Notes under the pieces: generated by a model
Told to the model about the DNA's origin: nothing
The model's database searches: none
Seen by the model: only the letters and a program-made list of their open reading frames with translations
NCBI RefSeq assembly: GCF_030272615.1
Contig: NC_081415.1
Location: forward strand, 374,435,392-374,499,391
Length of the DNA: 64,000 nt
Source of the DNA: Cryptomeria japonica
Taxonomy: Eukaryota; Streptophyta; Pinopsida; Cupressales; Cupressaceae
Direction: 5' to 3'
Part shown: piece by piece, positions 1 to 11,778 of the stretch
Layout: each line of letters opens with the position of its first letter
Position numbering within the stretch: position 1 is the first letter of the stretch
Translations under genes and position numbers: made by a program

Positions 1-225
1 CTAAATTTATTTATTGCATAAATGAGAACTAGCATTTCCTTCTTTGTGATTGTATAGTTAAGGAAATCCCCTTTCAAGTTCTTACTAGTATAGTAAATTG
101 CATATTCCAAATTACCTTCCATTTGCCCCAACATTGCTCCAACCACAAAGTCAGAAGTATATGTGTGTATGTGGAAAGGAAGATAGTTAGGGTTTATAAA
201 TGGGGTTCAAATTCAACATATACAT
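1..225 (+). repeat. Candidate 3' tail of an LTR (gypsy-like remnant)
   Basis: AT-rich DNA with a TATA-like stretch (tttataaatgg, 193-203), followed after about 25 bases by a primer-site-like sequence. This is the order expected at the end of a 5' LTR on the plus strand. The start lies outside the window and no partner copy was found, so the call rests on order and composition only. Confidence 0.3.
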
Positions 226-227
226 TT

Positions 228-246
228 TGGCACACTTAGTGGGACA
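228..246 (+). other. Primer-binding-site-like sequence
   Basis: TGGCACACTTAGTGGGACA begins with TGG, as expected for the complement of a tRNA CCA end. It resembles in layout the TGGCGCC...GTGGGGC sites of plant Ty3/gypsy elements. It sits between LTR-like DNA and a gag remnant on the same strand. The match to a particular tRNA was not established. Confidence 0.3.
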
Positions 247-589
247 CCTGTCCCTTTTGTTTCTAGTCATTTTCTTGAGTTTTTACAATATTTTTAGAAG
301 TTGAAGGTCGAAATCATGCCAATTTTTTGTTTTCAAAAGTTTATATCGTGTCTATGGGTTTTCTATCGTATTTTTGTTTTTGTCATCATGATCTTTTGTT
401 TCCATGTATATGATCACTTTTGACACACTTTTTGCAAGTCTTAATGCATGCTTGGTTTTTTTTCCCATGCCTTTAGTAATTATTTCCATATTTTTGTCTT
501 CTTTATGTGTTTCTAGTATGTATTCCCGCATTCTTGGCTTCTTTCTATGTCTTTGGTAATTATTTCCATGTTTCTAGTCCTTCTTGATG

Positions 590-870
590 TGTTTTTATTC
601 TTGACACATATTTGTCTAGTTGTGATGTGTATTTGGTCATTCTTAACATATAATTTGTCATTCTTGATGTGTATTTGGTCATTTTTTATGTGTTTTTGGA
701 CTTGATGCATATTTGATCAGTCTTGACACATATTTGGTCATTCTTGACGTGTATTTGGTCATTCTTGACATGTATTTAGTCATTCTTGATGTGTTATTAG
801 TATTGATACATATTTGGTCAATCTTGACAAGTAACTAGTCATTCTTGAGGTGTTTCTAGTAATTCTTGAA
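590..870. repeat. Minisatellite of ~21-bp units
   Basis: Degenerate tandem copies of ATTCTTGACRTGTATTTGGTC run from about 590 to 870, with related looser copies back to about 400. The short minus-strand reading frame over this stretch (513-710) simply translates the repeat and is not a gene. It lies in what would be the untranslated leader of the gypsy-like remnant. Confidence 0.6.
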
Positions 871-2050
871 GCATTTTTGGCTTTTTATTCCTCCAAAATT
901 TGGCAATTTTTATGAAAATGGGCATAACTTTTGCATAACATATTAGATTTTTGAATTCAAAATGCATTGGAAATCTGGTTTGATGTCCTTTTTCATTATC
1001 TAATTAATTATTGTAGATATTGGAAATTTTTTTGGTAAGTTCACTCAAAGTCACATCTTCCTTTCAAAACTTCATTTTCTCATAGCTTTTTCATATAAAA
1101 TCATTTTTTAATGAGGTTTTTTTCTAATATATGAGAAAATCATAAGCAAGTAACTTATGAATAATATTTCCTTATTTTTGTTATAATTTTTGGCATGTTT
1201 TCACACATATGATTTGGGAATGATGGAGACTAGCTTAGATCTAATCATATTGGAATGTGTTAAAATCAAGGGGCACTTGTTCTAAACCTCTTATTTATAT
1301 TTCATAAGTGGTCATAATCTTTTCCTCTATCATAGAATCATTTCTTTCTTTAGATCAACTTGCTTGGCGTGTCTTTCACATAGTGAAAATAGGATTAAAA
1401 TCCTTTCACATTTCTATTTGGACCTAAAATGAACAAATGTCTTTTAATCCCCAAGATCACTTATGTATTATCTCTTCTTGGAACTCAATAGTAACATTGT
1501 GGTTAGATATAAGTGATCTTTATTTTTATTTATAAGAGGCCTACCTAGAGAACTGATCACTTTAGGGGATGACCTCAACTCCCATGTTTTGACAGAGTAT
1601 AAATAGCAAGGGTGAATCAAAAGACATGCCTCTTGGAAGTGAAATATTTTCAATCTAGGCTAAGAATCTAAGAACTTTATACCTTAGAAAAGTGATGATG
1701 GAGAGTGGGTTACCCTCTCCTCATAGCTATTTGGTAGAATTTATATTTCATTTCATGGATTTAGGCCTCACATACCGTTGTAGTATATATAGGATACCGC
1801 TAGTTGAGCTTGTTGGTGTGTTTTATGTGTTTGAATGTTTAGATGACCTTCCCCACATGAAACCAAAAGGGGACACATCATCCATATTGAGCCATAAGAT
1901 CTTGTCTTTTGCATATATTTCTTGTGTGTTTTCATATTTAATAAAAAATCCAAAAAAAAACATAAAAATTAAAAATCCATAAAAAAACAAAACAAAACAA
2001 AAAATCAAGAAAATTTAAACAAAAGTCATGGAGTGATGTTACGTATTTTG
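871..2050. other. Non-coding leader of the gypsy-like remnant
   Basis: No supported gene. Around 915-1000 there is a stretch (gggcataacttttgca, then a later cattggaaa) that recurs in both arms of the inverted-repeat element at 23.8 kb and 36.3 kb. The rest is AT-rich. The small reading frames here overlap on opposite strands and show no family motif. Confidence 0.4.
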
Positions 2051-2800
2051 TAGGGAAGGTGAATAATTTATCCCTCCAATTGAGAGACCATAGGAGAATT
2101 TACCATTTTACCTCTAACCAACATATCAATCCAACTTACACATGTCCAAAAACTTGCATCAAAACTACATATCTCAACAACAACAAAGCACCTCCTCCAC
2201 AAATACATAAAACCCATACCCAAAATTCAAGGATTGGTTTGAAAACATGGTTATGGAAGTTAAAGCTTCTAGGCCAAACCCCCAAGTTACACATACAAAC
2301 TACATCCCCCTAAACAACATTCTACCCAATTAAAAATCTGCATTTACACCTAGCACATCAAACAACCAAGTCAACACCCAATGGACAACATCAAAACCTA
2401 TGGTTTACTCATGAAGAAAATTCACACTTCTAGGTGAACCTATAGAATCAGCCTTGCAAAAACTTGTTGCTGATAAGTTTATCACATTACATAAGGCTAT
2501 ATTATTTGAACCAAGATTAAAAGCCACATGGTGGAATAATAATGAGTTTTATAAATACCAAAGGAGCATGGGACATAAAAATTATAATTTCTACAAGCTT
2601 AAATACCTCATCCATGACCTTATTGATCAAGTTGATATTATTATTTAAGAACATATTAATAATTCACCTAATGAGGAGATAGGCATGTGCCAAGATACAT
2701 TTTTCAAGCATGATCAAAGTTATCTACCTATCTCTAGCAATGGATCATCCCATAATAATTACACCAAGGACATATCTACCTCCCATAATGAAATTATCCC
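2051..2800 (+). pseudogene. Decayed Ty3/gypsy gag fragment (nucleocapsid-like region)
   Basis: The frame at 2454-2648 translates to a stretch containing FYKYQRSMGHKNYNFYKLKY followed by LIHDLIDQ. Plant Tat-type gag proteins carry a CxxH-x-GH-x-C-x-L-K-x-x-I-x-x-L-I pattern here. In this copy two expected cysteines read as tyrosine and phenylalanine, so the zinc-binding site is lost. The upstream open stretch (2059-2313) is proline- and asparagine-rich, and the downstream sequence becomes acidic and serine-rich, both as in such gags. Several stops break it. This is a remnant of a plus-strand element, unlike the minus-strand elements that fill the rest of the window. Confidence 0.5.
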
Positions 2801-3448
2801 ATGAGTAGCCTTCATTTCTCCCACCACTCTTTCATCCCCTAAATATTCAAAACAACAATCCCTACCATCTCCATCAAACAATAAACCCAAAATGATCCAC
2901 CTTTCAAGCCTACCCTCAAGGTCTATCCACTATAAAAATCCAAGCTAATCCACTCCTTGATACTAATCCCTCCCAAGATTTAGAATTCTTGGAAACAATA
3001 CCACCATGCACTTCATCTCTAATAAAATCCACTCAAGAGAGTCCCATTCATGATCCAATCCTCTCATGCCTTGAATCCCCTATGCATATCCAAACTCATA
3101 TCCCATGTCAAGATGATAATTAAAAGTGTGAAGAAACAAGTCCCAAAATGAACCAAGATCAAGATCCCAATGCTTTTCCACCCCATCCAATTTTTTATGA
3201 AGATCTCATGTCCCTAGAATCTCATGATGATCCCACCATCCCTTTTCATTCCATCCAAGATGATTCCTTTCTATCTCAAGAGAAACGTATCCTTTCAATT
3301 CCCACTTATAATTCTCTTCCTAAGAAAGACCATGAATCCCTTTCATCCTTTCTAATTATCCTATTCAAAATCAAGAGAAAATAACCCTTTCCACTCCATC
3401 CAATGATCCTCTTCCTTGTCAAGATCAAAATATCCTTTCGTCTCCTTG
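2801..3448 (+). other. Coding-like tail downstream of the gag remnant
   Basis: Low-complexity plus-strand sequence rich in Ser, Pro, Asp and His codons, with one open stretch at 3148-3384 (78 codons). It probably continues the gag-to-pol linker of the remnant, but no protease or reverse transcriptase motif is visible. Confidence 0.25.
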
Positions 3449-5172
3449 TGTAGTGCCCCTTCCTGATTCATCTTTTCTTTTGTGCATTGATAGACTTTCT
3501 TAGACTCTTTGATGATGTTTCGATTAATACTTATGGCTTTATTTATATCTCAGATGCTTATAGTTGATGCTAGACATTTCATATTGATATTTGATACATT
3601 ATGATTTATGTGGATGATGATATGTTCTGGTTTATTATGATGATTGAACGCATATTCGGTGACCTATATGCACTCATTATACATGTGTGATTTATATTGC
3701 TTATGATGATATGATGGCATCTTGCTAGTGCTAACCCCACCTCACAGTTATAATGGATGAGATGAGGATATGATTACCATGATTGTTTTACTACTGCATT
3801 CATAAAAGAGACGATTCCATACCACTCGTTACAAGCATGATATGATGTTGCAATTCACTTTCACTTGTCTGGTTATTTTGGGATATATGCAAATGTACAT
3901 GTTGTCTTGTGGATATTGGTGGTTGTAGGATTGTAGGTACTATACATCAACTCCGCTTGGTCTCATAGGTTTGAGCGTGTCTTTAATCCCAATGGCAAGT
4001 TGATCGGAGGTGACATGAGTTCCTTCTATACACTCTAGGCTTAGCTGATACCTTGTCAGTTTAGTGTCTTGGCTTGAGTTGTCTTGCTAGTATCTTGTGG
4101 TATCTTATGTGATCCCTATATTGGGATGTTTTGTGGATATTTGGTTATTTTATTAATTGGAATATTAATTATTTATTAATTCACATAGTTTATTAATAAT
4201 AAATTAATTTAATGTATGGTCTTGGTATTTATATTAATGTGTATTTAATTGTTGAGGGTTTGTTATGTTTTAATATTAATGGAGGACTTATACTTAATTG
4301 ATTGTTTATATTTTATCGAGCTTTTGGTTTATTTGTTTAATTGTTAAACCCTTCCTATTTTATTTATTTTCTATTTACCTTACTTACCCTCTTTTAATAT
4401 TAGCTGCGAGATTTGGATTTTGAGATAATATTATTTTATATTATCTTGCATTGATTTTTGAGATGGTTGGTATGATTTATTATATTTTATATTATTTTTG
4501 ATTGGCAGTGATGAGGTATGGTTTTGATTAATTTTTATAAATATTGTTTTCTGAGTTTTTACAGGGGTTCTTTGGCTAGGGAAATATTTATTTGTCTGAG
4601 GATTTTGGTTTTCGAATTGGATTGAAATTGTGAATTTGCTAGTTGTGATTTGGCTAGACTTTGAGCTCTTCGTCAGTTTTCTTAGATCATAACTTTAATT
4701 TACCAGGTTGGAGATTTTATCCCTTTGCATTTTTCTTTCAAAAAGATTGTTTGCAAAATATTGTCTCTGGGGAAGAAATTGGGATTTGCTGTAAAATTTA
4801 ATATAATTTTTATATACATGATTTTTGGGACTATTGTATTACTATAATTTTTATTTCCTAGAAGGGAGTTTGGGTTCTAATGTAGTGAGTTTCCATATAT
4901 GGCTTTGGGTTTGTGTTGCTATGCAATGTCGGGAATGTCGATTAATTAGATTTGTGTTTGTCTTTTGGTGATTTTGGTTCTCCATGCCTTGGATGGATCC
5001 CTTGTTTAATTATCATTTGTTGGTAATCTTATCATGTATAGTTGGGAGTTGTTTCTGTGATTTGGGACACTTATGCTATGTCTTGAATAGATTACTTCAT
5101 AATTGTATTTTTTTTATTTGTAGAGTATTATGCCTGTGTTGGTTGGTTTGGGTGTCATTTTTAATGAACTTA
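3449..5172 (+). repeat. Candidate truncated or solo LTR
   Basis: Begins with TGTAGTGCCCC, similar to the TGTAACGCCCC starts of many plant gypsy LTRs. It continues as 1.7 kb of AT-rich non-coding DNA with T-runs and no supported frame, and stops where the conserved leader of the next element begins (about 5175). No partner LTR was found, so the boundaries are tentative. Confidence 0.25.
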
Positions 5173-5310
5173 TTGAATGAACCTACTAACAATATAACAC
5201 ATTTCTCTTTATCATAAAGAAATGACTGAAACATACAACTGAGAAGTATGACAACTGGAACAATAAAACTTTCCCTTCTAACAAGTGCTACTACACTGAA
5301 TAAGGGAACA

Positions 5311-5511
5311 TTACAAAACTTGAAACTTTTTGGTTTTCAAAAATTTCTTCAAAAGAAGAATACTTGGAAAAGTTGTAGCAGTTGGTCTCTTGCTTCTGAT
5401 TGAGAACTCCTTCACAACTGGAGCTATTTTTGCTTCATTATCAGGTTCTTTTAGGACAGAGTCGTCACCTCCTTGAAAGGAACATAGTTTGAACAATAGA
5501 AAGCTATTCAA
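5311..5511 (-). CDS. Conserved short leader ORF of the Tat-type element (copy 1)
   Basis: A 66-codon minus-strand frame between the primer site (5665-5682) and where gag would start. It has a same-length counterpart at 53428-53628. Both begin MNSFLLFK and share the core KEFS-x-RSKRPT and the end KKFLKTKK; the middle of the second copy is scrambled by small indels. Tat/Ogre elements often carry an extra frame upstream of gag, so this may be a decayed N-terminal piece of one. It could also be chance openness of a conserved leader. Product unknown; basic C-terminus. Confidence 0.3.
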   Translation of the reverse strand: MNSFLLFKLCSFQGGDDSVLKEPDNEAKIAPVVKEFSIRSKRPTATTFPSILLLKKFLKTKKFQVL

Positions 5512-5664
5512 AAGATTTCATCATTTTGGGTCTTCTCCATCAGTAGAGTCATTTGAATTTTCTTCTAAACAAGTTGCTACAAAAAAATTTCCAAATTGAA
5601 AACCATGCAACCAGAGACTCATGCATAGCCAACTAAGCTTTAACAAACTTTTCTTTTAAGACTA

Positions 5665-5682
5665 TCCCCAGTGGAGTCGCCA
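5665..5682 (-). other. tRNA-Arg primer-binding site
   Basis: Read on the minus strand this is TGGCGACTCCACTGGGGA, the classic primer site of Tat/Ogre/Retand Ty3/gypsy elements, complementary to the 3' end of a plant tRNA-Arg. It lies three bases inside the LTR edge at 5686, the expected spacing. It fixes the element orientation as minus and places the LTR to the right. Confidence 0.78.
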
Positions 5683-5685
5683 ATC

Positions 5686-7745
5686 TGTTGGTTCCCAAAC
5701 CAACAGTCCCCAAGTCTTAGAGGAATTGCCACTAACTCATCGATAGACTCGAGGAAGGATTTGGCTAACAAATGAGATTCAATCACAAGACTGAGATCTC
5801 CTACTCTTTTGGCTCTACAAGACCAAGGTAGGTGAACCTATGCAATATCCTATAGCTTTTAGCTTAAAAATACTCTTGACATTACATGTTACAGTAAATC
5901 ATCTCAATGAAAGATACTAAGGAAGATGGATAAACTCCTGGTTATGGCTTTAACCTTAGTTTGTAAGCATCTAAGCACACATTGAGGAGGTTTCTACACT
6001 ACTCCTAGTCCTAATGCTGAAATGAAATGCATAAAGTAAAAAGATTGATTATGAAACAGGTTCTGAAAAATGGAAACAACCCCATGACCACTGCCTTGTA
6101 TGGGCAATAGAGTTTACTCTCACCACACAACCTTACACCTTAGTATCTTTGAATTGCAACCACATAAATCCTAGCATCAATACGAGACATGAACACCCAT
6201 TAGCTTGGTTTTTCCATGCAATCATACTTAAGACCCTACATACAAAATAACTATTCATTATCCTATTGAAGCCCTTTAATCTCTTCTTTGAAGAGAAGAA
6301 CAAATAGAATAGACACTAGGCTTACTGGGACAAAACACACAATCCTTGATTGTCTATTTCATAAACAACACTATTAGATATAGGAGACAATAGAATGAGA
6401 AACCTGTATTCTTTACTTGCATAAATGATTACAAGCACTAGAAGTGCAAACCATATATAAACTGAAAATAACTCTAACTGTCATAAAAATCTTGCACACT
6501 TGCATGGAAGCCCCTACTTCCTAGAAAATTGCATTCAGAATCCCTCACTTAGAAGAAGAGGAGGAAGAGATATACAGTCAAAGAAGAAAACCTAATCCAA
6601 ACCCTAAAGGAATCTATAAAAATGACTTGTCTTCAACTTTGAAATCTGCATCTTTGAAAATTTGCTCCTCTTTCTTCAAAATTTGCTAAAATTTGAACCT
6701 GCACCTAGCTAGAAATTTGAAAAATCTATGAAATTTTCCTTTTGGTTGCACCTACAAGCACTTGTCATAGTCTGCACTCTTACACTATTGGAAACTGTTG
6801 ACAATTTGAAAATAGTCATCTTCAAGCATTTGGCAAGTCACCTTTGATCAAATCTGAAATTGCCATATTTGGTTTGTTGCTTATACTGACTGAAAAGCAC
6901 AAACCTTTCTCTCTGACCCGAAAACTAAAAATACCTCTTTTGTTTGAAAATTGAGAAAATTTCCCATTTTGTGAAAGTCACCTTTGACCTTCAGCTGCAC
7001 TTTTTCATTTTCTCAAAATGGCAAAAAGAAATCATCCTTATGCTAAAAAAGACCCCTATGTGCCCTATCACTTTCTAATATACATATTGGCCTTTCAAAA
7101 ATTATCTCAAAACCTAAAAAATAAAACATTTCAGCACTGGTACCAAAATAATTCACCTTTTTTGTGCATTTACTTTCAAAACAAAAGTATCCCCCTTTAT
7201 GCATATTCATCTTTGAGTGAAAAATGAATAATCTCCCTTCTTTGCCTACTCCACTCATCTGAAGTGTCAATATTCCCTCATAAGTTCACCTTCATTAACT
7301 TTATGCTCAGATGAAAAATTTCCTTTAAGTAAAAATACAATTTCACTACACCCATTGACCAATACTCTTTTCTTTGTGAAAACTCATGTCAGAATACTTC
7401 CTCCCTAAAGCACTTTATAATATCTACAATCTTATAAATATTTCTATGTAGTCAATGTCTGAGAAAAATGGATATTATTTTATGTCAAGAAACACTCTCC
7501 AAAACTCATACTGTATCCTTCAGAAGATCAGTGACGTATACCCCTATTTCACCTTGTGATTTTCACACCTTTCCAATTTGTAGTGTGAGAAACATTCTCA
7601 AATTTTACTTTAAAATATCATCCCATCTGTAGCATAGTCCCTCTGTGAAAATAGTTTATCTTCTTGACCATGAGACATATTCTCCCTTGAGTGCAAATTT
7701 CACCTCATCCATTTCTTTATTACCTTTGAGAAAGAAAATATATCC
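5686..7745 (-). repeat. 5' LTR of a Tat-type element (copy 1)
   Basis: Starts (plus strand) TGTTGGTTCCCAAACCAACA, a small palindrome next to the primer site. It is homologous along its length to 53802-55643 plus 62759-62973. Homology ends near 7745 only because the other copy is broken there by another insertion, so the true outer edge may lie further right. It keeps the uninterrupted sequence cagaagatcagtgac (7521-7535) where the other copy has the gag-protease insertion. No gene inside; the frames at 7018-7270 overlap on both strands and carry no motif. Confidence 0.68.
6451..6462 (-). promoter_or_regulatory. Candidate LTR TATA box
   Basis: On the minus strand the sequence reads gtttatatatgg, inside the LTR and pointing toward the primer site about 0.8 kb away. 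The second copy is weakened here (gtttatgtatgc near 54568). Supported by position and sequence only. Confidence 0.35.
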
Positions 7746-9110
7746 TCATCCACAGTGTCTAACATAATAGGATAAGATTTAATTCTTACCTGTACAAAAT
7801 TTCTTAGGAGTATAGAAAATGCATTTCTGAGTAAAAATAATTACTCACTCCCTATCACATTTTACTCAGCTTGTGCGGAACATTTCAAGTGTTGATTTTC
7901 TAGCTCATGTAGATAAGGGTTAATTGTGTATTTACCTATAATTTACTTAGGTAAAGATTAACTTGTAGGTGTAACCTTTTGCCTTCGAAGTCACATTACA
8001 CTTCTAAAAAATCACAAATCTACATTACCACCCCTCATACACATTTGACACTTTATGAAATGAAAATTAACGTGAAGAAAATTTGCTATTGTCCTATTTC
8101 TTAGACCCCCCATTTTGTGCCAATTTTGATCATTGTCAGCAAATAAGTGACATTACCATTTTGAATCTTTTGTATGATTTTATTAGCCGAAACTTGCTTG
8201 TCAGAACAACCACTCCCCATATTAAACTATCACACCCATTTGATCTACTATAATAACTTTGATGGCCCATGATGATGTGCACAGTGACAACTATGATACA
8301 TGCTCACTCCATATTCAATATTCTTCAATCGTGTCATTCCTTTGTGCATATTACCTGCAATCATGATATCCTATGAAGCCACACACCCATGAGGCATCAC
8401 GACAAACACTCCTCACAACTTGTCTTTGATTCCATGCTTAACATAAATCCTTTGAAATTTTGATGTTCTTAGGATCGATGCCCCAGAACATCATAATGTG
8501 TCTCAAGGCACCATTGATTTCACAAAAGTTTTGAACCCATTGTAGAATCCCTAAATTGAATCTTGTAATTTCACAATGAAGAAAACTGCCAACGCCAATA
8601 TCAACTGTACCAATCCCATTTTGATGCAAAAAAATATTTGAATGCAAACACAAAAGGTTCACCCCATGATGTATCATGCATTTGAGCCTGCATTCATGTT
8701 TCCATGGATACCTTAATTTTCTTTTTGTCCTTGTTGTTTCTTCATAAATTTGTTTCAAGACATTTTTAGTGTCCTCACCTTAGATCACAATTTGTTGTGT
8801 CTGGTTACTCATGGCTCTGTATTTTATTGGTTTGTCACAGTCATCTCCAAATCATGGCATTCCATGACTTGCAGAGCACTCGGCTTTCCAAAGCACTTCA
8901 ATGTATGCACTTGAAAGAGCCACATGAACCCTAATTTCAGCATTCCTTTACAATTGTTCTCCCTAACCTAACTTCTTTTACGGGTTCATCTCTATTAGTG
9001 GATATGCTTTAATATTGCCATGAATTTTCTTTACTATCCTGCACTGTTTACTGAGCCACATGTTGCACCTTGTGGGGCAAATAAAAAAAATGTCAGTTTC
9101 CTCAAACTTT
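7746..9110. other. Unassigned intergenic or LTR-flank DNA
   Basis: May include the outer end of the LTR that starts at 5686. The longest frame is 8438-8758 on the minus strand (106 codons); it shows no motif I recognise, has no counterpart elsewhere in the window, and I do not call it a gene. No tandem repeat or RNA gene seen. Confidence 0.4.
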
Positions 9111-9460
9111 ACTTATCCTGCATGGAATTTTGCTCAGTCCTGTAGGTGCGTGGGATAAGACTTTAACTTCACCGTCAATTCATCCTTTACCCCAAGACAC
9201 TCTGTGTTGACTCCACTACTGCACGGGATAACACCACTTGCCTCTTACCTTACTTGAGTGCTTATCCTGCATGTTTCCTTCATACTTTCCTTCACACCAT
9301 GGGATAAGTATAATCACCGCCCACCTCTCTATCGGTCCTTATCTTGCAGGTGTTGTGCACGCCCATCCAAACTATGTTGGATAACAAATGACTCACTTGT
9401 CCTTTGCATCTTTATCCCACGAGGGCTCCAATTTGCTCCAAATCTTGCACGGGATAACAA
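9111..9460. promoter_or_regulatory. Cluster of GGATAA/TTATCC motifs
   Basis: About nine copies of GGATAA or its complement lie in roughly 340 bases: near 9113, 9152, 9225, 9262, 9301, 9378, 9412 and 9451, plus a variant (TTATCTTG) near 9340. Several share longer context: TTATCCTGCATG at 9113 and 9262, and GCACGGGATAAC at 9221 and 9448. GATAAG/GGATAA is a known plant I-box/MYB-related core. Both orientations and longer repeated contexts suggest either a regulatory array or a decayed short tandem repeat. Confidence 0.3.
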
Positions 9461-10721
9461 GAGAAGAAAATTCCTTCCATAATCTAGTGTCATTCCATGC
9501 GGCATCCCTTTGTCACATGGGGTAAAATAAAACTTTGGTAAAGATGTTTAAGTAATATGGGGACCCACCACCAACCCATGACACATACTTGATGATTTTC
9601 TTTTAGAAAATTATATAATGTATAAATCAAGAATTATGATTCAAATGATATCCCTTGGCCAACCCCTTTGTGCATTTTAAATATAATATTATTTTAATAA
9701 GAATGATTAAAAATAATATATATTTAACCCCTTAAGCCATAATAGTCACATGGTGTATCAGCCTTAGTCGAGCCTCAAAGTGGGCTTGGCTAAAAAATAA
9801 ATCATTTATGAACCAATGACTTGGTGGAAATGCTCTAATTCACTGACCTAAAGTGTTAGGGATTCGAGAAACTGAATCTGAAATCTTTAACTCTAACTTT
9901 TATGCAACCCTAGATTTTTACCCAGAACACCTGAGTAGCTCCTAGAATGAGCTTTAAAATCTGAGCAAAACATCTGACCAAACCCTGGGAGTTGGCACAC
10001 TGAAAGACTGAAACATGAAGAATCGAGGGCATATGACGGATCATCAATACGACATTCGAATCAAATTTTATTAACTTGCAATTTTGTCTACTCGGGCTTA
10101 TGTAAAACTTAGAATGTTGAATCAACCTGAGTAGCCTCTGAAACCTGATTTGAAAAAATATCAGATTAACACATCACGAGCTACCACTTGGCACACTAGT
10201 AGATCAACATACCATGAATAGGTGTGCAATAGGGTTTGACCTAATTAGGTCACATGTCAAAATTATTAACCCTCAATTTGGCTTCTCTGATTAACTAAAC
10301 TGCTGACACTGGGAAACCCCGAAATGTTGCATTTGTAATGGGCCTCAAAAATGGGTTAAATGATGAGTTGGGGGGATAGAAATAGGGGATATGGTAGATA
10401 ATATTACAGAGAATCATGCGGAACAATTTCTTTGAAGTGTAGGTCAACTGGGCATGAAATATACTTTTTCAGAGTGGCCCTCATACTGTTGTTTGACAAT
10501 GTTCAGTTGCAGAACTGAACTTTTTGCAAATGGAATCAACTTGGGCAACTTGTCAAACGAATTCATGGGACTGAGCCACTTGGCACAGGGCTTTAAAAAA
10601 TAGCAGTGAATCATGGGCAACTCTTTGTTTGTTTTGAAAATCAACTGATACAAAGTTATGATGGCTCAAACAAGACTACTCAGAAAAGTGGAAAAACTAC
10701 AAATCAACAACCCTAACTTTA
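9461..10721. other. Unassigned DNA left of the large Tat-like element
   Basis: No supported gene. Two short minus-strand frames (9910-10125 and 10444-10653) have no recognisable motif. The stretch ends at the 5-bp target duplication of the element that begins at 10727. Confidence 0.4.
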
Positions 10722-10726
10722 GGACC
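10722..10726. repeat. Target-site duplication GGACC (left)
   Basis: GGACC directly precedes the left end of the direct repeat (TATTGACG...). The same five bases follow the right end of the partner repeat at 50459-50463, after ...GGCATAATA. This ties the two 5.8-kb repeats together as one insertion. Confidence 0.55.
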
Positions 10727-11778
10727 TATTGACGACTATTTTGACACACTCACCAAAAGTCAGGTAGCCAATGTGAACACTCACCACCTCTCCTGAAAAA
10801 GTAACTAGTATGGGAAAACTCACTACTCCAAGCTCTCTATAGTCGGGTCTCGGCAGTGATGTGCAACCCAATGGTTGATATGGTTGTACTTGTCAAGGGG
10901 CTTGCTGGTAAGACTAGATCTTGTTGATTATGGATAACTGCACTTCCTTTCTTTTTTTTGTATTTTTATGGTTTAAGATTCTCTGGGAAATAAAATGTGA
11001 AGCATAAAGGGAAACAAGAAAATAACAATCAAAACCAATATAATAACAACCTAATGAACTACTCAATTAATTAGTTCCTTGCAATCCAAGAAATTATCAA
11101 ATATTATCCAAGTTAGCATTCAACAACGGACCTCCAGGAATCCTGTAAAATCATCAATTTCACCGATTTATGGAAACAAAATCATCAACAATATGGCTTA
11201 TCACAATAATTCTCATACACCACTGGCGTGCGTAATATGATTCATAAAATGATAAACAAAAAGATTTAAACCACATTACTTACTCCAAATAATAGACATA
11301 ACCAGATTACACAAAGCAATTTGGTAGAACATAGATGTAGATCAAGCAATCCACAAGCTGCTTCTCATATTGATCTCAAATGAATGTATAACAAAAATAA
11401 CTCAAACTTAATCTATAAAATATTCTAAAATCTTTAAGTGGGCCACAAATTATCAATTTGAGGACCCTTACAAATGAATCCAACTTCTCAATTTATACAA
11501 GTTCTCTGCCCTACTACCTAGGAAATAACCCTACCCTAAATTAAGAACTGAAACTAGGAGTTGCAATTAACTTGCAAGTTTCTGCCTTGACACTCCACTT
11601 AACAACTCTGAAATGGGAACTGCATGAGCACTATGAAGACCCTGCTAGGTGAGCCACATTTTCGTAGCCATACAAAATTTCTCTCAAAATTGGACTTGAG
11701 TAGGAGCTATAGCTAAAAATACAATATTAAGGATTTATGAAAAAGCTTTTCCATCTTTAGCAATTATGCTTTTATCCC

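Noticed and set aside
8438-8758. 106-codon minus-strand frame in the unassigned left region
   Set aside because: No recognised domain, no counterpart elsewhere in the window and no clear promoter; length is within chance for this composition.
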